A stretch of DNA of 64,000 bases from HGM12998 sp900756495 (GTDB lineage: Bacteria > Bacillota > Clostridia > Oscillospirales > Oscillospiraceae): contig CAUEFI010000001.1 of the NCBI GenBank assembly GCA_958477305.1, positions 186,001 to 250,000 of the forward strand. Reading direction: 5' to 3'. The notes beneath the pieces were generated by a model. The model was not told the DNA's origin. It did no database searches and saw nothing but the letters and a program-made list of their open reading frames with translations. Made by a program: the position numbers and the translations under genes. Within the stretch, counting starts at the first letter, position 1. Each line of letters starts with the position of its first letter. This document shows, one piece after another, positions 1-8,720 of this stretch.

Positions 1-111
1 AATATTCCGCCCCGTGAGATTCTGGAATCCAAGACTGTGACCCCCAGGGCTGCTTACGCCTGGGGTAAGAATATCGACTTTGTCCCTGGAACCCAGCCCT
101 TCTACGGCTAA
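1..111 (+). CDS. C-terminal fragment of an unidentified protein
   Basis: An open frame runs from the window edge to a TAA at 109-111. It encodes 36 residues ending in GTQPFYG. The start lies outside the window, and I do not recognise the family from this tail alone. It is on the same strand as the UbiD-family gene 120 bases downstream, so the two may share a transcript, although a strong hairpin (161-200) lies between them. Confidence 0.5.
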   Translation, partial: NIPPREILESKTVTPRAAYAWGKNIDFVPGTQPFYG

Positions 112-160
112 TTTCCCAACGCAGTCTCGACTATCTTTTGATTTCTTCCTTCCTTTATTA

Positions 161-200
161 CCGCGAAAGCCCGCCTGGAACCACTGGCGGGCTTTCGCGG
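161..200 (+). terminator. 15-bp perfect hairpin upstream of the ubiD-like gene
   Basis: Arms at 161-175 and 186-200 are perfectly complementary (15 bp) around a 10-base loop. No T-run follows on the plus strand, so it could be a weak terminator for the upstream gene, an RNA-processing or stability hairpin, or a leader structure for the gene at 231. It lies inside the longest possible reading frame of that gene, which argues for the later start. Confidence 0.5.
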
Positions 201-230
201 TATCCAAAACTGTATCGACTGGAGGACACT

Positions 231-1691
231 ATGAACCAATCCTATGATCTGCGTGCTGCGCTGGACTGCCTGCGCCCCCATCCGGGCCAATTGATTGAAA
301 CCGCCCGCTCCGTCAACCCTCGGGCAGAGATCACCGGTATCTACCGTTATGTGGGGGCCCGCGGTACCGTAGCCCGCCCCACCAAGCTGGGCCCTGCAAT
401 GCTCTTCCGTAATGTGGAGGGCTACCCGGACGCTAGCGTCCTCATCGGCCTGTTGTCCGACAGGGCACGGGTCGGGCTTCTGTTGGGCGTGGAGCCAGAA
501 CGCTTAGGCTGGGTCTTGAAAGAGGCGCTGGAACACCCGATAGCTCCCGTCGTTATTCCCAACAAGGGGGCGCTCTGCCAGGAAAACATCTACCGGGCGG
601 AAGAGTCGGATTTCGACCTGCGCCGCATCATCCCTGCACCGCTGAACACGGAGACCGATGCCGGGCCCTATATCACCATGGGTCTCTGTTATGCCCATGA
701 CCCAGAGGAAGGCTTCGGCAACATCACTATTCACCGGCTGTGCATCCAGGGACGGGACCGGATAACCATGGGCTTCGGCGGCGAGGGAACCCGACATATC
801 GGTGCGTTTAAAGAGAAGGCCCGACGGCTGGGAAGGCCTCTGCCCATCTCCATCAGCATCGGTGTGGATCCTGCCATTGCCGAGGCCTCATGTTTCCAAT
901 CCCCTGCCACGCCTCTGGGCTTTGATGAGCTCTCTATTGCCGGCGCCCTCCGGGGGCGGCCGGTGGAGCTTACTCATTGCCTCACCATTGATGAGTACGC
1001 TATTGCCAACGCCGAGTATGTCATTGAGGGTGAGCTCTACCCCGATGAACTGACCCCAGAGGACGTCAACACCGGCACGGGAGAGGCCATGCCTGAATTT
1101 GCCGGATATATCGGCGCGGCCAAGACGCTTCCTACGATTCACGTCAAGGCTGTAACCTGCCGCAGCCATCCCATCATGCAGATCTGCATCGGGGCCAGCG
1201 AGGAGCATGTCAACATGGCTGGTATCCCCGAAGAGGCCGGCATTCTCCAGATGGTGGACCGGGCTCTCCCCGGTCTGGTAAAAAATGTATACTGTCCACC
1301 CTCCGGCGGCGGGAAGCTAATGGCCATTCTTCAGATTCAAAAGCGGGCTCTTACCGACGAAGGGAAACAAAAGCAGGCCGCTCTACTGGCCTTCGGAGCC
1401 TGCACCGAACTAAAAAACATCATGCTGGTGGATGAGGATGTAGACATCTTTGACCCCCATGACGTAATGTGGGCGCTCAACACCCGCTTTAAAACCGACT
1501 TGGATCTCTCCATTATTCAGAACGTCCGCTGCCATGGCGCCGACCCCTCCCAGAAGCCCTTCTATGACCCTTTGATGCGGGACAGGGGCCTAGCCACCAA
1601 GACTATCTTTGACTGTACCGTCCCCTTTGATCTAAGAGAGCATTTCGTCCGCGCCTCTTTTATGGAGGTAGATGCCAGCGAATTTCTCTAA
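231..1691 (+). CDS. UbiD-family (prenyl-FMN-dependent) decarboxylase
   Basis: This 486-residue protein has the overall sequence of the UbiD/VdcC/BsdC family, which reversibly decarboxylates aromatic or alpha,beta-unsaturated acids using prenylated FMN made by UbiX. Family-like stretches include the N-terminal GIYRYVGARGTVARPT block, a central block with the acidic cluster EYVIEGELYP expected near the active-site Glu region, and a C-terminal DVDIFDPHDVMWALNTR block. The frame is open from 138, but the ATG at 231 has GGAGGA at proper spacing and avoids reading through the hairpin at 161-200, so I chose it. No UbiX partner is visible in the window. A LysR gene follows on the same strand with its own promoter. 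The substrate cannot be read from the sequence. Confidence 0.88.
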   Translation: MNQSYDLRAALDCLRPHPGQLIETARSVNPRAEITGIYRYVGARGTVARPTKLGPAMLFRNVEGYPDASVLIGLLSDRARVGLLLGVEPERLGWVLKEALEHPIAPVVIPNKGALCQENIYRAEESDFDLRRIIPAPLNTETDAGPYITMGLCYAHDPEEGFGNITIHRLCIQGRDRITMGFGGEGTRHIGAFKEKARRLGRPLPISISIGVDPAIAEASCFQSPATPLGFDELSIAGALRGRPVELTHCLTIDEYAIANAEYVIEGELYPDELTPEDVNTGTGEAMPEFAGYIGAAKTLPTIHVKAVTCRSHPIMQICIGASEEHVNMAGIPEEAGILQMVDRALPGLVKNVYCPPSGGGKLMAILQIQKRALTDEGKQKQAALLAFGACTELKNIMLVDEDVDIFDPHDVMWALNTRFKTDLDLSIIQNVRCHGADPSQKPFYDPLMRDRGLATKTIFDCTVPFDLREHFVRASFMEVDASEFL

Positions 1692-1738
1692 CCCCCGAAA
1701 AGTGCCCCTTCTCCCACAAGTTCCCCTTGATTTTTCCC

Positions 1739-1768
1739 TTGCCAGCATTTATTTTTCTGGAGTATAAT
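1739..1768 (+). promoter_or_regulatory. Sigma-A-like promoter for the LysR gene
   Basis: TTGCCA at 1739-1744 and TATAAT at 1763-1768 are separated by 18 bases, about 80 bases before the LysR start. This suggests the regulator is transcribed independently of the decarboxylase. Confidence 0.6.
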
Positions 1769-1848
1769 ATAAATGTTGTTTATAAAGCTGCTAACGGGCA
1801 TAGGTAAGGGGGATCTCTGGCGGCTTCTGGGGGAGGGGACACTTTATT

Positions 1849-2712
1849 ATGGAGCTGTATCAACTGGAATACTTCCGCACGCTCTGCCGTTGCCGGAGCT
1901 ATACTAAGACTGCCCAGACATTCGGTGTGACCCAGCCCGCCGTCACCACCGCCCTAAAGAAGCTGGAGCGGGAGTGTGGTGTACCTCTGTTGGACCGGAG
2001 GGCCAGACACTTCACCCTGACTCCCTTCGGAGCGTCCTTCCTCGAACATGCCGAGCGGATCCACAGCGAGATGGCCGACATCCGAGCGGAGATCGACCGT
2101 TACGCCCGCGGCGGCCGGGAGACCATCCAGCTTGGCCTCCCCCTTACCATGTGCCCAGGACTGCTCTTTGCCCTTTCCTCCCAGTACATCCCCAACCATC
2201 CTGAGGTTTCTATTCTCTGCTCCCAGACTGGCCCCGAGCTGGTGGTGGATGGCCTGCTGGACGGGCAGTATCAGATTGGTGTCTCTTGTGCCGATCTCTG
2301 CACCCCGGAGCTGGAGTTGCGGCCCTTCGGCCGGGTGGAATTCTGCGTCTTCTTTTCTGCCGAGCACACCTTCAATCACTACGACTGCATTACCCCCGAG
2401 ATGCTGGCCGACCAAGCGTTGCTCCTTCCCCAGTCCCCTACCGGCGTCACCAAGAGTATACAAGCCTACTTTACCCGCCATCGGATTACCCCCAACTACT
2501 TGGCCGTAGGAAATCTAGTCCCCCACGATGGGTATGCGCTGGCCAAGGCGGGCAAAGGTGTAGCCATTCTGCCCAGGCATATCTCGGACCAATACCGCGC
2601 CAGTCTATGTCCCCCGCTATTTGTGGACCTTGGGATTATGTGGCGCAACGCCCGGGAGCTGTCTAAAAACCAGAAGAAGCTCATACGCTTTCTGCTTGAG
2701 CAACAGCCATAA
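1849..2712 (+). CDS. LysR-family transcriptional regulator
   Basis: A 287-residue LysR-type regulator. The N-terminal winged helix-turn-helix (about residues 1-60) carries the usual pattern, with YTKTAQTFGVTQPAVTTALK as the recognition region. It is followed by a periplasmic-binding-protein-like effector domain (about 90-285). Length is normal for the family. A GGGAGGGG purine run precedes the ATG. By neighbourhood it may control the UbiD-family gene just upstream on the same strand, although LysR regulators are more often divergent from their targets, so this is only an inference. Confidence 0.9.
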   Translation: MELYQLEYFRTLCRCRSYTKTAQTFGVTQPAVTTALKKLERECGVPLLDRRARHFTLTPFGASFLEHAERIHSEMADIRAEIDRYARGGRETIQLGLPLTMCPGLLFALSSQYIPNHPEVSILCSQTGPELVVDGLLDGQYQIGVSCADLCTPELELRPFGRVEFCVFFSAEHTFNHYDCITPEMLADQALLLPQSPTGVTKSIQAYFTRHRITPNYLAVGNLVPHDGYALAKAGKGVAILPRHISDQYRASLCPPLFVDLGIMWRNARELSKNQKKLIRFLLEQQP

Positions 2713-2843
2713 CCAGCGGAAACGCTTTATGGGAATTCACAGCAGAAGCATACCCACGCAAGGACGGACTGCATCAAGTGAACCTAAACTCCCGCCGCAC
2801 ATTATCCAAGCCCCACTAGGCGCTGTGTGAATTGTTTTCTTCC

Positions 2844-3562
2844 TTACAACAGCTCCAACAGCCGTTGCACCAGCAACGAAACTGCTGCCACTGCGATCCA
2901 ACAGCACAACCCCAGCGAGATGGGGCACAGACCATTTTGGAAAAGGCTCTTTACATTGGTGTTGAGTCCAATCCCAGCCATAGCCACCATGATGCCGAAC
3001 TTCCCCAGCCAGTTGAGCGCCTCCATTAGGGTTGCCGGGAAAATTCCAGTCGAATTCAGTATGGCGGCCGCCAGAAAACCGATAACAAACCATGGAAAAA
3101 TCCGCTTAAGCGAAAAGCTGTTCTTTCCGGCTCCTCCCGTCCGCTTAACCCGGGTGGTCCTCCAAAACGCAAGCACCAGCGTAATCGGAATAATCATCAG
3201 CGTGCGGGTCAGCTTCACAATGGTGGCAAAATCTCCTGCTGCGTCGGAAAATGCATAGCCTGCCGCCACCACGGAAGAGGTGTCGTTTATGGCCGTACCC
3301 GCCCACATCCCGAAGCCCTGGTTGGTCATTCCAAATGCCCGTCCCATGGCTGGGAAGAGAAAGACCGCCAGGATGTTGAAGAGAAAGATAGTCGAGATGG
3401 AATAGGCCACCTCCCGGTCGTCGGCATCAATGACAGGTGCGGTTGCTGCAATGGCTGATCCGCCGCAGATAGAGGTTCCCACTCCGGTAAATATGGCGGT
3501 ATTGCCCGCCACCTTCAGAGCCCTGCCTGCAAAACAGGCCGTAATAAAGGATCGTCGCAGAC
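2844..3562 (-). pseudogene. YeiH-type (putative sulfate exporter family) membrane protein, 5'-truncated
   Basis: The frame encodes about 220-235 residues matching the C-terminal two thirds of the YeiH/UPF0324 family, including GVGTSICGGSAIAATAPVI and GMWAGTAINDTSSVVAAGYA, then four to five hydrophobic segments and a normal end. Family members are about 330-340 residues, so roughly the first 100 are missing. The similarity fades near 3530-3562, exactly where a 20-bp-stem hairpin and an IS110-type transposase remnant begin. A GTG at 3512 could restart translation, but a functional product is unlikely without the first helices. Read as a gene cut by an insertion or deletion event. Confidence 0.75.
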
Positions 3563-3607
3563 TGTAAAAAATACTCCTGCGCTTGGGGCGCAGGAGTATT
3601 TTTTACA
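3563..3607. repeat. 20-bp-stem inverted repeat at the edge of the IS remnant
   Basis: Arms 3563-3582 and 3588-3607 are perfectly complementary around a 5-base loop (3583-3587), with A-runs on the left and T-runs on the right. It could act as a terminator in either direction. Its position between the truncated yeiH frame and the transposase remnant suggests it belongs to the mobile element boundary. Confidence 0.6.
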
Positions 3608-3634
3608 TCTATGGCTTAAGACAAGGACATTTAG

Positions 3635-4321
3635 AATACCAGCGCCACCACAATCTCGCTCATGGAACACTTCGAGACCGTGGATGATCTGGCAAACGCT
3701 GACCTGAATGAACTGACTGCCTTTATTTCCGAAACAGGCCGATGCAGATTTGCCGATCCAGATGCTACCGCCAAAGCAGTACAGGCTGCAGCCAGAGGAT
3801 CTTACCGTCTACCTAAGACAGTGAACGATACCGTGAATCAAGCTATGGCCGTCTCTATTGCTTCCATGCGGGCCTTGAAGGAACAAGTCAAAGTCCTGGA
3901 CAAAGCCATTGAGCAGCAGTTTGAGATTATCCCAAATACGCTGACCTCCATTCCCGGCATTGGCAAGGTCTACTCTGCCGGTATCATTGCTGAAATGGGC
4001 GATATCCATCGTTTCAAATCTCAGGTCTCTGTCGCCAAATTTGCCGGCCTTGTCTGGACACAGCACCAGTCCGGTGACTTTCAAGCCGAACATTCCCAAA
4101 TGATCAAGTCCGGCAACCGCTATCTCCGCTACTACCTACTGCAAGCCGCCAACTCTATGAGAAGATGCGACTCCGAGTTCCGGCGCTACTATGACCTCAA
4201 ATTCAAAGAGGTCAACAAGTACCAGCATAAACGTGCACTCGCCTTAACTGCCAGAAAACTGGTTCGGCTAATCTTTCGACTGCTGAAGGACAACCGCCTG
4301 TATATCCCGCCAGAGGATTAA
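3635..4321 (+). pseudogene. IS110-family transposase, C-terminal fragment
   Basis: A frame of about 228 residues follows an in-frame TAG at 3632-3634. It carries the C-terminal Transposase_20 (IS116/IS110/IS902) domain: the helix-hairpin-helix-like SIPGIGKVYSAGIIAEMGDI at about residues 105-125, then FAGLVWTQHQSG and the serine-bearing KSGNRYLRYYLLQAA. The N-terminal RuvC-like DEDD catalytic domain (about 170-190 residues in full-length enzymes of about 400) is absent, and stops lie immediately upstream. It cannot be an active transposase. It sits against the truncated yeiH-like gene and probably records the event that cut it. Confidence 0.85.
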
Positions 4322-4455
4322 GCAAACTGCTTAACCGTTCTGACACCGCAGCCCTGTTTCAAAATTCTTCAGGGGCAGGGCTTGGATTGGTGTTGCCTTT
4401 TTGCGGCTTACATAGTGCATTTACTCCACTTTTTTCAAAATCTTTGTTGCACCAC

Positions 4456-4560
4456 CTACTTGACTTCATACCATTGGACTAAAGCATGGAGGGACAGGAT
4501 GTTCCAACCAGCTTCCTGCTCCTTCAGATAGTCGCTGTGGTCTTTTTCTGCCCGATAAGC
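4456..4560 (-). pseudogene. Short unidentified coding remnant
   Basis: After a stop at about 4561-4563, a minus-strand frame reads 34 codons (AYRAEKDHSDYLKEQEAGWN, then a tail ending HALVQWYEVK) to TAG at 4456-4458. The amino-acid pattern looks like real protein, but there is no start or ribosome site. I cannot name it. Lying between the IS110 remnant and comF, it is probably the end of another decayed gene, possibly of a second mobile element. Confidence 0.25.
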
Positions 4561-4604
4561 TCAGGCCGCTTCCTCGCTGCTTTCCAATAATACCACAAAA
4601 AGTT

Positions 4605-5264
4605 TTAATGTGCGCGAGCCAGTGTCGCACAGACCACGTCTGCCGCGCCAAAGGTGCGGAGGAGACGTGCGCACTCTGAGATGGTGGCGCCGGTGGTAAT
4701 CACATCGTCAATCAGCAAAACCCGCTTCCCCTCTATCAGCTCTGGATCCACAATCTCATAGGCCCCCAGGACGTTGGCCCGGCGGGCCGGTTCGCCGTCC
4801 AGCCCGGACTGGGCCCGGGTGTCTCTGGCCTTGCGCAGCGTCTCCACTGCCACATCGCCCAGCGCCAAGGCAGCTGCATTCGCCAGAAGAAACGCCTGAT
4901 CATAGCCCCGTTCCCGTTTCCTCTCCCGGGACAGAGGCACCCAGGTGATAAGGTCATATCTGCCAGCCAGGCGGTCGGATATGCACTGAGCCATCAAACG
5001 CCCGTAAATTCTGGCATAGCCCTGCCGCCCGCTGAATTTGTAGCGGTGAATGGAGTCGCGGACCCTGTCCTGGTAGCGCAGCGGGGAGACGCACAGGGAA
5101 AAGAACTCCCCCCGCTGCTCGGCCTCCGTTTCGGTCAGCCAGGGGAGGGCGCCCTGACATTCCGGGCAGATCCCGCTCTCTCCGGAATTCAGCACCCTGC
5201 CGCAGAAGACGCACTTGGGTGGAAAAAGCAGATCCAAAAAATGGCTCCAAAAACTCCCCGACAC
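4605..5264 (-). CDS. comF: ComF-family amidophosphoribosyltransferase-like protein
   Basis: A 219-residue protein with an N-terminal four-cysteine zinc-binding segment (PPKCVFCGRVL then GICPECQG, residues about 16-38) and a type I phosphoribosyltransferase domain whose PRPP-binding loop is VLLIDDVITTGATISECARL near residues 180-200. ComF proteins assist DNA uptake in transformation. The call is by family; no reaction is established for this copy. The start is a GTG 22 bases downstream of recD2, and the two genes look co-transcribed. Length is typical. Confidence 0.9.
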   Translation of the reverse strand: MSGSFWSHFLDLLFPPKCVFCGRVLNSGESGICPECQGALPWLTETEAEQRGEFFSLCVSPLRYQDRVRDSIHRYKFSGRQGYARIYGRLMAQCISDRLAGRYDLITWVPLSRERKRERGYDQAFLLANAAALALGDVAVETLRKARDTRAQSGLDGEPARRANVLGAYEIVDPELIEGKRVLLIDDVITTGATISECARLLRTFGAADVVCATLARAH

Positions 5265-5286
5265 GACGAAACCCCCGCTTTCTTTT

Positions 5287-7497
5287 TTATATGGTTTCGG
5301 CCAGGCGGTAGCGCAGGCCGGAATACCTTCTCTGCTGGCGGTTGTTGGCTGTCATTCTGGCCACCACCTCCTCGTCTCCCACCAGGATAAACAGCTCCCT
5401 GGCGCGGGTGATGGCGGTATACAGGACGCCGCGGGTCAAAAGCATGGGCGCGCCGTCCACCGCGGCCAGGATCACGGCCCGGTACTCGCTGCCCTGCGCC
5501 TTGTGGACGGTAACCGCATAGGCCGGCTCCAGCTCTCCCAGCATGTCAGGGGTATACTCCACCACCCTGCCCTCGAAGTCCACCTTGATAACCTCGCTGC
5601 GGTTGTCCACCTCTTCTATCCGGCCGACGTCTCCGTTGAAGATCCCCATACCGGAAGACATGCCGTTCTTCTCTCTCCACATGATATCATAGTTGTTGCG
5701 CACCTGCATCACCCGATCGCCCTCGCGAAAGACAAATTCCCCAAACCGGCGCTCAGCCCTCCCCGCCTCCGGCGGATTGACCGCTTCCTGAAGGGCCCGG
5801 TTCAGCGCCGTGGTGCCCGTCTGTCTCCGCCGGGTGGGCGAGAGCACCTGAATCTGCTCCGCCGGTATCCCCATATTGGCGGGAAGCCGGCTTTTGACCA
5901 GCTCCACGATGGTCTCCACCGCCTGGGCCGGATTTTTGCGGCGGAGGAAAAAAAAGTCGGTACTGCTGTTATTTAAAGCAGGAAGCGCTCCCTGGTTGAC
6001 CGCGTGGGCGTTCATGACGATAGCGCTCTCGGCGGCCTGACGGAAAATTTCCGTCAGGCGCACGGTAGGAACCGTCCCGCACCGGATAAGGTCAGAAAAG
6101 AGATTTCCAGGTCCCACTGACGGGAGCTGATCCGGGTCCCCCACCAGAATGAGGCGGCAGTCCCCCCGCAGGGCGGCCAGCAGGGCCCGCATCAGCAGGA
6201 TATCTACCATGGAGGTCTCGTCCACAATGACTGCATCGGCCCGCAGCGGGTCGTCTTCGCCGTGGGCAAAGACCAGGCGGCCTGTTCCCGGGTCAAACTG
6301 TGTCTCCAGCAGGCGGTGGATTGTCGTCCCCTCCACTCCGCACAGTTCCCCCAGCCGCTTGGCCGCCCGGCCAGTGGGAGCGGCCAGCGCAGTCTCCAGG
6401 CCCAGTGCGTCAAAGAGGGCGAGTACCCCCCGCAGGCAGGTAGTCTTGCCGGTGCCCGGCCCGCCGGTGAGCAGCATCACCTGCCGCCCGGCGGCCAGGC
6501 GCACCGCCTCCATCTGCTGCGGAGCATATACGATCCCCTGCTCCCTCTGAATACGGTCCAACAGCTCTTCCAGCCTTGTGGGAGGGTAGAGCTCGCTGGC
6601 GCTCATCTCTGCGATGCGGAAGGCCACATACTGTTCCGCCTCCTGGAGGTCAGCCAGATAGCAGGCCGTCTCCCCGGCAATCTCCTCCTGAACGATCTCA
6701 CCCCGGACCAGCAACCCCTCCAAGGCATCCTCCAGGGCGTCCTGCTCCACGTTCAAAAGCTGCGCCGTGGCGGGCAGCAGCTTGCGCCGCGGCAGGAAGG
6801 TGTGACCGTTATTCAAGTTATGGCTCAGTTCAAAGAGGATCCCCGCCTCCAGGCGCCGGGGGCTCTCCCCCTCTACCCCCACCGAGATGGCCAGCGCGTC
6901 GGCCTGGGAGAAGTCCACTCCCAGCTCCTGATCCACCAGCAGATAGGGATTGCTCTTCACGGTCTCCAGCGCCCGGTCTCCATAGCGGCGGTAGATGGGC
7001 ATAGCCAGCTGAAGGGCCAGTCCGTGCTCGCTTAAAAATTCCAGCAGGCGGCGCATCCCCATCTGCAGCCGGAAGCTCTCCCCCATCGCCAGGGCCCGCT
7101 TACGGGTGATCCCCTTGATTTTGGTCAGCTCCTCCGGCCGTTCCTCCAGGACCGTAAGGGCCTCGCCTCCAAATTCCTCCACCATGCGCCGGGCGGTTGC
7201 CGCTCCGATCCCCCGCACAGCGCCCGAGGCAAGGTATTCAAAGATAGCTTTTTCCCCCGCGGGCATCCTGCGCTCCACCGTCTCAGCCTGGAACTGCTCT
7301 CCGTAAGAGGCGTGGCGCGTCCAGCGCCCCCGAATAGTCAGGTGCTCGCCGGGGGCCGCCCCGGGGATGGTGCCCACCACGGTGACGCCCCCCTCGCCCG
7401 CTTCCAGACGGAGGACGGTATAGCCGTTCTCCTCATTCTGATAAATGACGGCCGCCACGCTGCCCTCAATACAGTTGAGCGTCTCAGTTCCATCCAA
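5287..7497 (-). CDS. recD2: RecD2-type SF1B DNA helicase
   Basis: A 736-residue RecD2 (RecD/TraA) helicase, the RecBC-independent form. It has an N-terminal OB-like region, a helix-hairpin-helix region (GAVRGIGAATARRMVEEF and KIKGITRKRALAMGES, about residues 90-145), Walker A GGPGTGKTT near residue 345, Walker B-like VIVDETSMVD, motif III GDPDQLPSVGPG, and C-terminal motifs including AVTVHKAQGSEY and LYTAITRAREL. It unwinds DNA 5'-3' and acts in repair and replication-stress tolerance. It sits in a minus-strand cluster with comF, so recombination and uptake functions are side by side. Confidence 0.95.
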   Translation of the reverse strand: MDGTETLNCIEGSVAAVIYQNEENGYTVLRLEAGEGGVTVVGTIPGAAPGEHLTIRGRWTRHASYGEQFQAETVERRMPAGEKAIFEYLASGAVRGIGAATARRMVEEFGGEALTVLEERPEELTKIKGITRKRALAMGESFRLQMGMRRLLEFLSEHGLALQLAMPIYRRYGDRALETVKSNPYLLVDQELGVDFSQADALAISVGVEGESPRRLEAGILFELSHNLNNGHTFLPRRKLLPATAQLLNVEQDALEDALEGLLVRGEIVQEEIAGETACYLADLQEAEQYVAFRIAEMSASELYPPTRLEELLDRIQREQGIVYAPQQMEAVRLAAGRQVMLLTGGPGTGKTTCLRGVLALFDALGLETALAAPTGRAAKRLGELCGVEGTTIHRLLETQFDPGTGRLVFAHGEDDPLRADAVIVDETSMVDILLMRALLAALRGDCRLILVGDPDQLPSVGPGNLFSDLIRCGTVPTVRLTEIFRQAAESAIVMNAHAVNQGALPALNNSSTDFFFLRRKNPAQAVETIVELVKSRLPANMGIPAEQIQVLSPTRRRQTGTTALNRALQEAVNPPEAGRAERRFGEFVFREGDRVMQVRNNYDIMWREKNGMSSGMGIFNGDVGRIEEVDNRSEVIKVDFEGRVVEYTPDMLGELEPAYAVTVHKAQGSEYRAVILAAVDGAPMLLTRGVLYTAITRARELFILVGDEEVVARMTANNRQQRRYSGLRYRLAETI

Positions 7498-7523
7498 TGC
7501 CTACACGTCCTTACATTTCCATC

Positions 7524-7871
7524 TCACTCCATCCGGGCCGCCACCAGTTCCCCCAGCTGCTCCACCGGGCAGAGCACAGCCTCCGGCGTCCGCTCCAGCA
7601 GGATGGCGGCGGCAGCCCTCCCCTGCTCGTCCAGGCCTCCGTCTGCGATGACAATGGTGAATCGGGCCCAATCTCCCTCCCGGAGCCACTGAAGTCCCCG
7701 GAGGCTCTGCTCCAGGTTCTCCCCCTCCCCGCAGGCGGGCACCACCGCATACACCGGCCCGGCGGCCCCTCCGCCTGCCGGGGACACCAGTCGGCCGAAC
7801 AGATACCACCCCAGGGCCACCAGCCCGGCGGCACAGAGCAAAACCATCAAAATTTCCAAAATCGGATGCAA
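7524..7871 (-). CDS. Small membrane-anchored hypothetical protein
   Basis: 115 residues. A hydrophobic anchor spans residues 5-28 and is followed by a soluble domain. GPVYAVVPACGEGENLEQSL followed about 25 residues later by FTIVIADGGLDEQG loosely resembles the first beta-alpha-beta unit of GT2 glycosyltransferases, but the protein is far too short for one and lacks a DxD catalytic motif. GGAGGTG lies about 12 bases before the ATG. It is 26 bases upstream of recD2 on the same strand. Function unknown; the GT-like resemblance is only an observation. Confidence 0.65.
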   Translation of the reverse strand: MHPILEILMVLLCAAGLVALGWYLFGRLVSPAGGGAAGPVYAVVPACGEGENLEQSLRGLQWLREGDWARFTIVIADGGLDEQGRAAAAILLERTPEAVLCPVEQLGELVAARME

Positions 7872-7935
7872 AACCGTTCACCTCCGAGCCATTCTATGCC
7901 GCAATCGGCCGAAGGTGTGAATGCCGCTCAAAGGC

Positions 7936-8433
7936 TCATGTAACCACCGTCGTCACCGCATGGGTGAGAAAGGTCATGATAAGTCCGGCCGTGACAACTC
8001 CGCAGAAAATGGATGGGATGGCCTTCCGCAGCGGCATATCCAGAAAGGCCGCCGCCAGTCCCCCTGTCCATGCGCCAGTTCCCGGCAGGGGAATTGCCAC
8101 AAAAATAAAGAGGCCCAGATACTTGTACTTGGTTACCGTGCGGCCCTTCAGGTGGGCCTTGCGCTCCACCGTGTCCACAAGCCGTCCCAGTTTGGGAATG
8201 CGCCGGCGCATCCATTTCAGGATCCGGCGGATATAGACTACAATAAAAGGAATTGGGATCATATTTCCAATCACACTGGCAATCAGGGCTTCGGCGGGGC
8301 TGAGCCCCAGAGCCACCGCCCCAAAGGGCATCCCGCCCCGCAGCTCTATTACCGGGACCATAGACACCAGCATGGTAAACGTCAGCTTGCCCAACTCGGT
8401 ATCCGTCAGCCACTGCATCAGATCCAACCGCAT
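7936..8433 (-). CDS. COG2426-family small multidrug export-like membrane protein
   Basis: About 165 residues, with hydrophobic segments at roughly 12-35, 40-60, 95-120 and 130-160 and the family-typical MVPVIELRGGMPFGAVALGL near the N-terminus. This is the COG2426 / Sm_multidrug_ex family; the transport role is inferred from the family name and not demonstrated. Start choice: the ATG at 8433 lies only two bases from GGAGG, whereas the TTG at 8427 sits at ideal spacing from the same GGAGGTG, so TTG 8427 may be the real start. First gene of the minus-strand cluster ending in comF. Confidence 0.75.
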   Translation of the reverse strand: MRLDLMQWLTDTELGKLTFTMLVSMVPVIELRGGMPFGAVALGLSPAEALIASVIGNMIPIPFIVVYIRRILKWMRRRIPKLGRLVDTVERKAHLKGRTVTKYKYLGLFIFVAIPLPGTGAWTGGLAAAFLDMPLRKAIPSIFCGVVTAGLIMTFLTHAVTTVVT

Positions 8434-8664
8434 CACCTCCGCTTTTCTGCGCTTTATTGTATCACAGGTCATGCCTGGATAACATAAAGAATTTGTGAAA
8501 AATACGGGGCTTTCCGCCGTGCGATCCGCTTCTCCGCATGGATAAAGCCGGGCAAACACCCTCTGAGCCTGTCGGCGCTCTGTTTCGAATTCTGTTTTGA
8601 GTATCCTATCACAGCGCCCCCGTTTTTACAAGGTGCAGCAATCACTTTTTGCTGCATCTCCTAC
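8434..8664. other. Intergenic space between divergent genes, nothing recognised
   Basis: Between the COG2426-type gene (leaving leftwards) and the pyrE promoter I see no convincing ORF, repeat or RNA motif. The minus-strand gene must be transcribed from here, but no clear -10/-35 pair stands out. Confidence 0.4.
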
Positions 8665-8693
8665 TTGTAGGCCAGCTCCGGCAGTGATATAAT
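8665..8693 (+). promoter_or_regulatory. Sigma-A-like promoter of pyrE
   Basis: TTGTAG at 8665-8670 and TATAAT at 8688-8693 with a 17-base spacer, about 28 bases before the pyrE start. The transcript leader is too short for PyrR-type attenuation, so this pyrE copy is not controlled by a long leader. Confidence 0.65.
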
Positions 8694-8720
8694 AATTCGA
8701 CCTATTTTGAGAAGGGCGGA

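Noticed and set aside
138..230. N-terminal extension of the UbiD-family protein
   Set aside because: It would be translated through a 15-bp hairpin and lacks a ribosome site; the ATG at 231 has one and fits the family's start.
4466..4651. A 61-residue minus-strand frame overlapping the end of comF
   Set aside because: It is a different frame from the likely remnant at 4456-4560 and overlaps comF; no support as a gene.
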